Shown here: positions 24,885 to 36,900 of the stretch, in pieces | Layout: every line of letters starts with the position of its first letter | How positions within the stretch are numbered: position 1 is the first letter of the stretch | Translations under genes and position numbers: made by a program | The notes under the pieces: generated by a model | What the model was told of the DNA's origin: nothing | The model's database searches: none | Seen by the model: the letters and a program-made list of their open reading frames with translations, nothing else | Source of the DNA: Zygnema cylindricum | Taxonomy: Eukaryota; Streptophyta; Zygnematophyceae; Zygnematales; Zygnemataceae | NCBI GenBank assembly: GCA_037447655.1 | Contig: JBBHKE010000537.1 | Location: 1-64,000, forward strand | Length of the DNA: 64,000 nucleotides | Reading direction: 5' to 3'

Positions 24885-27800
24885 ATTTTCTGAAGTGAGA
24901 CTTTTCTTTGTTGTGGGATAGTCTTTTCTTTGTCCCAGAGGCTTTTTTGGGATGGTTTTTGTCCATTGTTTTTGTATGTTTTTCGGGGTAAGGCTTTTTT
25001 TTTTTTTGTTTTTTCTTTTTTGAAGAAAATTTTGAGATTTGGAAGAGAAATAGGGAGGGGGTTAGGTGAAAAAGTTGGTTGAATCTGTTAAATGAGCCAC
25101 AATTCAAAAAACGGCTAATCATGTTCCACACCATTATCGGTGTGGTGTACCTAATTTTCTTGTTTCACATTCTTCCATCCCCTTTTGTTTATTTCCTTTT
25201 CTTATCCTTTTTGTTTCTTTGTTTTTGGAGAATTTTTCAGTGTTCTCATTCAGCTCTTCTTGTTCTCCTATTGAGAGGGGAAAGTTTGTCTCTCTCACAA
25301 GCTCGGAATAGTGAGGGGTGGAGGGAAGTGGAAGCTTTTTTAGAACTTCTGGACCGAATTATTGCTTCCAAACAGGTGAATAAGACTGTTTTTGTTATCT
25401 TATTTTAAGTTGTTCTTGTTTTTGTAGTAGTTATTATTATTGTTTCTATTACTTTTTATTATTATCATTGTTATTGATGTTTGTTTTCGTTGTTGTGATT
25501 GCTATTATTATTATTAATACTTTTATGTTTATGTTTATGTTTATTTTGATTTTCTCCGGTGTTTTGTTTTACTCTTTTTGAGACATTTTCCATATGCAAA
25601 CTTCAGATTTTATTTCTGCTTTTTTTTTATTATTATTTACATGATTAACCTTTTCCTGAGTGGATACTTTGTCAAATTTGTGAGAAAGGGAGGGAGAGGG
25701 AAAGGGCCACGCAGAGGGAGAGGGCGAGGGGGAGGGAGAGGGAAGAGGAAGGGGAAGAGGGCGGAAGGGGGGAGGGTAGGGGGGGAGGGGGAGGGGAGGG
25801 GGAGGGATGCGGGAGGTAATGGGGGAAGAGAGGGAGGTTACAACAATCTCAACAAAAGGACAGGCAATTTTTTTTTTGTGACGAGAAATGGTGAAATATA
25901 TGACAATGTATGGAATGAAATTGATGTCTTCGAGTTTTTAAAATCGATGTGTGTTAATAATAATCAGATATCAATAATGGGGTTTTTGGTCGTAATGTTG
26001 ACTGGGGTTAGGTGATTTTGGAATCTCTTTTAAATTTGGACAATTCTCACGCCATAGAAGCTGCCCGAAGGGAAGGTCGCATGGATCCAAATTTAAGGTC
26101 AGATTATTGTTATTATCGAATCAAGGACATACTTTTATTAAATTTAAGGTCATATTATTGCTGCTATCGAACCGAAGACAAAATTCTATCCAAGTTTAAG
26201 GTCAGGTTATTGTTATTATCGAAAAGGTTCGATTGTTGTTATTATCGAACAAACGACATAATTTTCTCTCAATTTAAGGTCATATTATTGTTGCTATGGA
26301 ACCGAGGACAAAATTGTATCCAGATTTAAGGTCAGGTTATTGTTATTATCGGACCAAAGGTATAATTCTTTTCAAATTTAAGGTCAGTTTTTTGTTTTTA
26401 CCTAACCAAGGACATAAATGTCACTTTTTTTTTTCCAATGAGGCTTTTCATTTGTTAAAAAAGTGACGGATGTTTTGGGACAGAATTGATGTAGTGAGAT
26501 CACTGAGTTCCATCCTCCAATCTCTCCTTCTACTCCCCCAACCCGATGTGAACGTTATTGGAAGTTGTGTACGGATTCTCGCGGCTCTTGTGCCATGGTA
26601 AGTTTCAAGACCAAAGATGATCTAACTTGACCAAATTTGACCAATGTTGCAAAAAATAATGACTGTTTTTGACCAGACTTGCAAAAAACTTTACGAAGTT
26701 TGACCAGAGTCGACCAAAATTTACTTTAGTTTGACCAAAGTTAAAGAGGTTTAAACAGTGCTGACCTGGGTTGACCTAGGAAAAGTTTTCATTTTGACGA
26801 ATTTTTCAATTTGACTGTGTGCAGTTTTCTTGACTAGGAAAAAACAGTTAAGAGCTCGTTTGGAGAGGATGTGTTGGCAGGTTTCCTATATTTGTGCATT
26901 TTATGAAAATCTTGCTCATTTTGTAAATTTTCCCTTTGTAGAAGAAAATAGTACATTTTGTGAATATTTTCGTGCTTTTTGTTTTTTTTGGGTTAATAAT
27001 GTCTCATATTTTTTTTGGGTGTGTCTTTGTGTTCTACTTTTTTTTTCCATTGGACGTTTTAGGTTTCCTCAAAAAGTGTGTGAATATTTTAGTGTCTCTG
27101 GAATTTTGGAGCCAGCCAATGGGAAAGGACTCTCTAGGTATGGGGTATTTTTTCCTATATCTCCCAAAACAGGTATCATTTACAATCTCAATTATCTCTC
27201 ATAAAATTTCTTTTTCATAATCTTATTGTCCCTCATAATGGTTATCATTCACATTTTTTTGCCATCTCTATTTCTTTTTTTTCTACATGAAATTAATTAT
27301 CTCTGATAAAGTTTATTTCTCAAAATCTTAATTATCTCTCATGATTTTTTTTTCTCATAATCTTTAATTACCTCTCATAATGGTGATTATTTTAACCATC
27401 TCTATTTTTTTTTTTTTTTTTTACACTAACTTAATTATCTCTCATAAAATTTCTTGCGGATAATCTTAATTACCTCTCAGAATGTTGAATAATGATTATC
27501 TTAAACGGTTTTCTATAATTCTTCACAAGGAGTATCTGGATGAAGATTATCCCAGAATGTCTTATATGAATTCAAGTATTGTCTCACAGTAATGATGTTA
27601 ACCTTTTCTCATAATATCTTCTAGTTATCATAATAATAATGTAAATTTCTGTCATAATTGCGTATATTCACCTAAACAATAATAATAATCTAAATGATCT
27701 CAGATAATGTCTCGTGATATTAAACTTGTGTTTTCTCGCAAATGTTATTTATAATACCGCACGTGTAATCTTTCATAATCTCACTGATGTGACAAAATTC

Positions 27801-30800
27801 TCAATCCCGTAATCCTTCATAAGTAACAACTAATTTGCAAAATGTTGTATCACAATATTTTGTATGGATTTTGCGAAATTTTATGTAGAATTTGCAAAAT
27901 ATATGAATATGTATAAAATGCTTTAAACGGGTTTTGCGGTTTTTTGTTTGACAAACTCCTCAATTACTTATGCTTATGATGGGTTTTTTAGGGTTTTTTG
28001 GTGAAAAAAGCTTTGGTGAACTTTTGCATAAATTTGGTAAAGATTCTGTAAAGTTTGTTATCAATTTGATTAGGCATGAAATGTTTGAAAATCTGTTGTA
28101 GGCAACAAAAAAAATAAGTAGAATCTGGCAGTTGCCTTGCTGTTTCCTTTTTTCATTATTTTTTTTATTGTATTTTTGGTGGTTTCATTCAGGGTTTCTT
28201 CCTATGTTGGGGAATTCCTGGAAGGTTCCATTTTACATTTTTTACTTGTACATTTTGAACAAGTTGAAGGACATTATCCATTAACTCTAGCATGTGAGTA
28301 AAAACATTATTATTACCGTTTTTGTTATTGTTACTATTACTAGTATTTTCCCCTTTTCCTCTCCCTCTCCCTCCCCCTCTCCATCTCCCTCTCGCTCTTC
28401 GATTTCCTCTCCCTCTTCCTCTTTGATTTCCTCTCCCTCTCCCTATTCTCTCCCTTTCCTTGACGTTCATTTGGAGCAAAGTTATCTTTTTATTAACTGG
28501 TAATGGGTGGTCTGCCTGAAACTGGCTCAAAACAAAAGACAAAAGACCAACAAAAATGAGAGAAGATAAAGAAAAGTTATAGATGACAGACTGCAATTCA
28601 AGCGTGTATGGAGAGAGATTGAAAAAAAAAAACGGTGACCTTAAAGAATAAAGGGATTTTGGTGGAACATAAAACCTTTTGGAATCGCGGTACAAAACCT
28701 TTTTAAGTTTGGTTTGGTCGCAAAGAAAAAATGTTATTTCTGTTATTTAATGTTTTTTTATTTTCTTGAGTGTGTGATATTTCAATTAAAAACAGTGTTT
28801 TTTGTGTTACTGACATGTGTTTTTTTTGTTAAAAGTATAATTTTTTTTTGGTACAATGCTTGTTTGTCGAAAACAATTTTTTTTTGTTAAGAAAATATGG
28901 TCTTGTTGTTGAAAAAGTGGTATTTTTTGTTAAGAAAATATGGTCTTGTTGTTGAAAAAGTGGTATTTTTTGTTAAAAATTGGTTTGTTTGTTTGTTTTT
29001 TTTTTTTTTTGTGGAAACCATGGGTTGAAACAGGTTTGAGTTTCACAGGAGAGCTTTTGGAGAGAGGAATTTTCACCGGAGTAGTTTTGAATTTGGTCCA
29101 TTATTCACTTTCCGAAATTTTTGCAAATAGTAATTCTTGGAGATATAGCCGCAGAGAGGAACGATGGCAAATAACATCTAAGGTACTTTATTGGAAATCC
29201 TTCCAAATTTCAAAAAAGCTGTTTTTTTTTTTTTTTTTTGTGAAAATGCCTTACAGAAACTCTAAACTTTCGCTGGAAAATCTCAATTTTTGAAGAAAAG
29301 GGCGGAAAAAAATGTGGTTTTTAAAAATACGATGAGTTCTTGTATGTCTGTGCTTTTCTTATTTCTATAATTTGATCATCGAAAAACAAATAAATTATGC
29401 ATTTCTCGTTTTTAGTATGTTCATTATAACAGATTGTGATACATTTCTTCCTCTTGCTCTCTTGCTTCCTCTCCCTCTGCCCCTTTCTCCTTCTCTCTCC
29501 CACCGCTTAGTACCATTTTTGCAGCGAAAAATACTTGTTTGTATGCGCAAAAAAAGCGATGACCAAACGTTCCATATTCGTTTTTTCTTGACATTTTTAC
29601 GACCCATCATAGTCTTGTATTATTTTATGGTATGGTCTAATCATATTCTTTTCTGAATCTTTCTATTTTTCACTGATGGTGCTTTTCTTTAACCAAACAT
29701 TTCCTTAATCTACTGAATGTTTTTTTTTTTTTTTTACTGAACTCTCTTTTATTTTTTTTCTTTTTTTTTCTGTGTCGGTTTAACTTCTTTTCAGGTTTTC
29801 CGAGTGGCAAATTTGGTCGTTAGAGGATCCGGTTGGTCTGAAGATACCGTTAATTACGATAAAAAAATGGACTATATAGGTACTTCGAATAAAAATGAAG
29901 TCAGTTTTATGGTTGAATCACGGATGATAACTGATTCGGCGTTGCATGGAGCTCTCTTTCAGATTCTTTCGATAAATTCTACCTATCTCATGGTAAGGAA
30001 ACCCTTAAAAAATTGCAAGGGAACAATATAACCCTCCTACAGAAAGCCGTAATAACCCTGATAACCCCTGAAAACACCGGAAAATTGCTAAAACTCTTAT
30101 AAAACTGTTAAATAACCCGTCAACCTCTTAAATCTTGTAAAACCGGAAAAAACACTGAAATATTCTGAAATAAAACCTCTGATCCCTGACAGCCTCTCAA
30201 AAACTTCAAAATACGCATAGAAATCCTTGAAAGCTTCCTCAAAAACCATAAGACAGGCATAAAAAGCTCTAAAAAACCCTAAACCCTCAAAGAAACTCCC
30301 AGAAAATTTTGAAAAAAAAAACATAAACGTATGGTCCATACTACAGTGATTAACGAATATTTTTTTTTGCAAAAAGTTGCAAAATCTTTCCCCTTGTATT
30401 TTGACACACACCCATGGAATTGCAATTCAAGGTTGTGATAATTTTCTTCTTCCTTTCTTACATTTTATTTATGTTTTATTTATGCTTTTTACATATTTAT
30501 ATTATTTTATGATATAATATAATATGCATGTCTTTATATAAAAACAACTTATGCACCATTTGTTTTTTTTCTCAGAAAAGTTGCAATGTTTCTCACTTGT
30601 ACATTTTTCCACTCAAATGTTTCTCCGTTGCATATTTCCCCATTTTCCTTTTTTACAACTTTTTTGTTTTTTTTTCCAGGATGCCCAAAGAAATTCATCT
30701 GTAAAAGGAACAGAAATGGAGAGCGTTGTTGAGGCCATCACCGGGGCCCTCCGCTTTTTAGCGGAAATTCTTGAGCCCAGGAATCCAGAGTTGCTTTCTA

Positions 30801-32389
30801 AGGTTCGTCTTTTAGTGGAAATTGTTAAGCCCAAGAACCCAGAGTTGCTGTCTAAGGTTTCCCTTTTAGTGAATTGTTTAGCCCACAAGGTTCGTCTTTT
30901 AGTCGAAATTCTTGAGCCCAAGTCTTGGAGTTGTGTTCTAAGGTTCGTCTTTTACTGGAAATTGTTGAGCCTAAGAACCCAGAGTTGCTTTCTAAGGTTT
31001 GTCTTTTAGTGGAAATTGTTTAGCCCACGAACCCAGAGTTGCATTCTAACGTTCATCTTTTAGTGGAAGTTGTTGAACCCTCCAACCCAGAGTTGTGTTC
31101 TAAGCTTCATCTTTTAAGTGGAAATTGTTAAACCCAAGAACCAGAGTCGCTTTCTAAGGATCAAATTGTTGAGCCCACAACCTTAGAGTTGCTTTCTAAG
31201 TTTTGTTTTTGAAGGGAAATTCTTGAGACCAAGAGCCCAGAGTTGCTAAGGTTTGTCTTTTAGTGGAAGTTGTTGAGCCCACGGACCCAGGGTTTCTTTC
31301 TAAGGTTCATCATTTTTGTGGTTAATATGTTTATTTTTGTTGTTGTGTATGTTTTTTTTTGCTTACATTATAATAAACGACTAGAAACGACTAGATATTT
31401 TGAAACCCAAGCCATTATAAGGATGAAGTGTAACTTGTTCGCAGTTATCTTTTTTTTTGTGTTTTTTCTTTTTGGGTTTTTTTTAACAGTTGCTTCCGGG
31501 TGTGGGTCGTTTTGGTTTATGAAAACTGCTTGCTTATTTTTTCACATTAAGTTTGCCATAACTAAAAATCCTAAAACGCCCGTGTTAAGTATTTATAAAC
31601 TTAAAAGCCCTTAATTTTACACCATTGTTTTTCCACGTCTGGCTCGTCATAAAGTAAAACTCTCAAACTTGATGCCCTTGGTTTCCACCCTACACTAAAA
31701 AATACCTTAAAGTTTATGCCCATTCTTTGCAGATCAAATTTGTTATAAACAAAAAACCCTAAAAGAAATTTCCCTTTTTGGCTACATGGCAGTATTCGGG
31801 TGGTTCTTCTCCCCTGGAGTCTTCTCTCTTCAAAGGAGTCGCGGGTCCGGAGATGTCTCTTGTGGCTTCGGTTGCATCGCATATTTTGTGTTTTCAATCC
31901 CCGGTAACTTTTTCGGTTTCTCCACAACTCTCTCTGTTTTGTTTTATTTTCTCTAGTTTTGTAAAAGACGGTTTGTGCAAAATCCAAATAAGTTGGAATG
32001 CACCTGATCAGTGGGAGAATTTTGTACCAAAATGAAGGGGGGGAGGGAGGGAGAAAGATTGATTACCCGCCTATATACATGTATTGGTTTGTTTTTGTGA
32101 ATCCGCCAATAATGATGTTGGTGTTATCAACAAGTGCATTATTATTTCGGTGGATTATTTTATTTTTTGTAGCGTTTGATGATTTTCTTTCTTTCTCGCT
32201 TCAGGGTTTGTCAAACTATCTTTTACAATTTATAATAGACCGTCAATTTTTTTAGAAGGGATGATCGTCATGTTTCACCCTGCAAAGAAGTTTGTTCTTT
32301 TTATTTTATGCAAACAAAATATTCTCTCTCTACCTCTCCCTCACTCTTCCCCTCTCTTGTCTTGTGTCTCACTCTCTCTCCTCACCCTC

Positions 32390-32460
<71 letters not shown>

Positions 32461-33936
32461 CCTCTCTTTCTCCCTCTACCTCTACCTCCCTCTCTCTCAT
32501 TTTTTCTTGCAGGGTCTTCTGGAGGTGGCTTTGCGAGCTCTAAGTGTGATTTGCCGGAAGCTCCAGTCTCTCCCTCTCTCTCTCGCGGGGTTTCTGTCTC
32601 CTTCCTCTTTGGTTAGTTTCCAAAATGGAAACCTTTATAGACTAGAATAAAAACTTTATTTCATATCATATTGAATTTTTTAGTTTACGTTTTCTTGCAA
32701 GCTTTCTTTTTACAAATGACAATAATAGTACTAGTAATTAGTAATCTAAGAAAAATAACATGATGTAACAATGGTAGCAACATTATTATGTAATAATGGT
32801 ACTAATAAACAATAATATGTAACAACGATAATTATAATAGTTATTGTTAAAACTAAAGAAAGAAAATATTAATAAAAATAATATTAAAAACAACAAAAAT
32901 ATGAAAACAAATACTCGTTTCCATCGTAGTATGCAACACGAGAAACTGAAGGTGTCTTCTGAAAACTTTGCAAAACGTAGTGTGGATTGAGGGGAGGGGG
33001 AGAGAAAGGCGGGGAGGGAAGGAAGGAGAACTTTTACTTTGGCAAGACAATGTTTGTGGACTAGTAAGACAAGCCAAGCTCTCATTGTGATCTCCTTTTG
33101 TTGGATATTTAAAACTTGCTCTTGGAAGAATTGGTATGGATTGTACAAGTATTCTCTCTTTCTCATTTTCTTTCATCGCCACATAGGGTGTGGACCCATG
33201 GGGCCAAACAGTGAACCATTTCTCGCTCCATTTGCAAAGTGCGATTTAATAATGAATTTTGAAACAACAACTGTTATTTGTTTTTTATTAGCTGATATTT
33301 GTTATGTATTTGTTTTAATGTACGTAAAGTAAACGCACCACAAAGTATGAATGTACGAAACATAACTACGTATCGATCCGGGCTCATCCTTTTGACCACA
33401 CAGAAGTACCCCCACGGCAAGTACAAACAAAATGAAGAAAAAAACTAGGGGACAAACAAAGGTGTTTGAAAGAACTTTTTTTTACAGCCGTTTTAAGCGT
33501 CTCGATGTTTTTTTTCTGGGATGGACTCCTGAATTGGGCGATTCAATATCCGTTTTGCGACAGCTTAAAAAGACATGCAGCTTTAATTTTCCCAGGAAAA
33601 TTGTTTAATTTTGCCCGTCAAGTTCACTCATAAGAAATTAACGGATCGACAGGATGTCCTGCGGCGATCCCAGGAATCATTGAGTTTTTTTAGGGTTTTT
33701 TAGAGTCTGTTTACTCCGGTCAACTCACTTGGCAAATGGAGAATGAAATGAGCTTTTTGGACAATGGGCCCACGCCCTTACAGCAAATGACGCCTCATAT
33801 AGAGCTGTTTCAGTTTTTTTAGGCTGTTATTTTTGCGTTTATTTAAGCCGATTTTTCGAGGTTTTTTTTTTGTTTCGCAGCGCACCCAACTGAAATTATT
33901 GTCAAACTTTTTTTTTCTTTTAAGTCCTTACTTGTT

Positions 33937-33968
<32 letters not shown>

Positions 33969-36900
33969 CCTCTCTCCCCCTCTCTCTCTCCCCCCCTCTC
34001 CCCCCCTCTCTCTCCCTCTCCCCCTCTTTCCCTCTCCCCTTCTCTCTATCGTCTTCTCCCTTTCCCCTCTTTTCAAGTTTTTGGCTTTTTTGGGTATTTC
34101 CGGCTGCAGGAGAAACCTATGAGGAATGCATTCGGTAAACTTTTGTCGGAAAAGTTTTCAAAGGACCATTTTTCCGTTTTTTCGGCAGCCATGGATTTTT
34201 TGGGGACAGCCGCCGAGAGTGAGGTGGGGAGAGGAGAGGGGCAGGGGAAGGGGGAGGGAGAGGGAGAAGGGGAGGGATTACTTGCGTGACTCAGTGAATT
34301 GGTTTTTGCAATAAATTGTGTTGACTACAGTAATGGCTGGCATTTTTATTTTATTTTATTTTTCAACTTTTGTTTCTTGGGTATTGCTCCATAGTTTTAG
34401 GTTCATGATGTGTTGTGTCTGTTTTTTATTCTTATTTTATATACCTTACCGTTTTTTTTAACCTTTTTTTTTTTTTTTTTTTTTTTTAAATTGAAGTTTT
34501 TTTTTTTTTTTTTTTTGTTTCCTTTATCAGCCTTGTTTATTGGAGCTCCTTCTCGGACCTCAACCCCAAGTGAAGACGCGAGGGTCCACAGCCTCTGCAG
34601 ATAAGACAAAATTACAGACAGGACAAGGACAAGACAAATGGGAAAGTCCAGGTCTGGATTCCATTTGGGCACATTTACAAAATTCATCGATTTACGTCCA
34701 AAGGTACTACATTTTTCATTTTAATATGTTTTTTTTTCACCGTTATTTCTGTCATAATCATTGTTATTGGTATGTTTATTTTTTCATTCTTATTTCTATC
34801 ATTATTATTATTATTGCTATTATTAAGAGACATTGTTATCGGTATGTTTATTTTTTCATTCTTTTTTCTACCATTTATTTTTCTTATTTTTAAGAAAAGT
34901 TTGAAATCCCACTTCATTTTTCCAGCGGCTATCTTTTTTTCGATTTCGATTGCCTGATTTTCTTTTTCTTTTTTCTTTCTTTCTTGGTTACTGGAACCGC
35001 AGCTCTTTGGAAATACTTTCGAAAGTTGTAAATTTTCTCTCGCTATTATGGAAAAATAGTGCGGATTATTTTTTTCTCATTGAAAATTTAAGCTCTCGGG
35101 ACAATTTCTGGACTTTTTTGGCGATTCCTCTTTCCCAACCGGTTCTTGATTCCTCTTCACATTTTTTTACGGGAAGTCAACCTTCGAAAAAATCACTTTC
35201 GGGGAGAACCAAACAAGAAGTTTTGGGAATTAATTTGCGATTTCGGTGTGAAACTTCAATTTTGCAAATTTTGTCGTCGGATATTTTCGATCGACAGCAA
35301 CAAAATTGGAGCTCAAAATTAATTTCAGAAACGAAATCAGACAATAAGACGGGAAAGGGAGTGGGAGGAGTGGGAGGAGGAGAAAGAGGAGGAGGAGGAG
35401 GAGGAGGAGAAAGGAGAGAACAAAATGTCAGTGAATCGAAAGCATGGAAAATAGTACAGGAATTGGAAAATTGTGCAAAAAAATCGGTGGACGATTCTTT
35501 GAGACTTTATTCGGAAGATATTGTGGACTTTGAAAAAGTTAACCAATGTTTGGTGAGTTTCTGTTTTTTTCTTTGCAAGGATTTTTTTTTTTTTTTTTTT
35601 TTAAGATTACTTTCAAGACCTCCCCCTCCGTCTTTTTTTTTTTGTCGGTTCCGAATGTCTGTTTTAAACTTTGTTAAAAAAAGGCTTTTATGGTTTGATT
35701 CTTACACAATTGGTAATTTTTTTTTTGCTTATTTCTTTTTCCATTTTACCCTCTCCCTCTTATGTTTCAATTCATGTTTCATTTAGACAATGTCAGGAAA
35801 TGACTTGTTTTTTTCTGTTCTTTTTTTATTTTTGAATTCTGTGAGGTCATTTGTTTGAGTTTTAACTTATTTGCATTATTTGAATTCTCTTAATTTTTTT
35901 TTTTTGGGGCTAAAAGCTCAAATGTTGTTGTCCAAAGAGATCGGAAAATTGGCAATTGGGGATTTTGGGGAAAAGGAATATAATTCATAGTTTCATAAAA
36001 AAAAAAAAAAACATTTTTCGTTTTGCTTCTCTTTGTTATTCGTTTTTTTTTTTTGCGCAGGTTGAGTGCTGTATTTCTGTGTTGGGACCAATAATTCCAT
36101 TTTTTTTTCTTTTTATTCTATTTATTTTCTATTCCTTTTGCAGAAAGAGATTCGTATTTTTGTTTTGGGACTAATGGTGGAAAGTTTAGGAGGAGAAGAA
36201 ACGGGATTAAGTGTGGCTTTGGTCCAGAAATTAAAAAAACAAGCAGAAGAGGTAAAGAAGAAAAGAAAAAGGGGGGCGGGGGGGGGGAAGGGGGGAGTTG
36301 GAAAAAAACTCTAAAAAGGAAAAAATAAATATATAAATGAAAGAAAAAATCCGATGTTGATGAGTGGAAAAAATGAGGCTTGTATATGAACTTTCGGGGG
36401 AAAGAAAAATAAATTAGAACAATAATAATGTTATTTATATATATACACATGTATATGCATATGTAGGTAACACATGATGATAATATAACATTAGGAGAAT
36501 ATGGGGATAAAGGATTTGTGGGACTTCAGGAAATGCATAAGTTTGTATATGTAACTTGTTCCAAGTGGTAAAAGAAATAAAATTTTCCGTTTGATGTTAA
36601 AGAACTGATGAAATTGACGTGGGCAGTTTTGTTCAACAAAAAAAAGACACTCTGGTGCCAATGTAAAGTAGTATAGTGTGATAGTGTGTTGTAGTCTGGT
36701 ATAATAGTCTATAGTACTTTTGTATAATAGTATTATAGGAGTATAGTAAATAGTGTTTAGTACTCTAGTATAGTAGTATTATAGTAGTATAGTATAATAG
36801 TACTATGGTAGTATAGTATAATAGTAGAATAGTAATATAATGTTTGTAGTGTTTAGTAGTATAGTCTATTTGTGTAATGTAGTTTAGTATAATAGTGTGT

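Noticed and set aside
27138-27750. ATCTCTCATAA-type repeats as a fourth exon-edge minisatellite
   Set aside because: The repeat starts about 40 bp after the donor, and its unit does not include the exon end.
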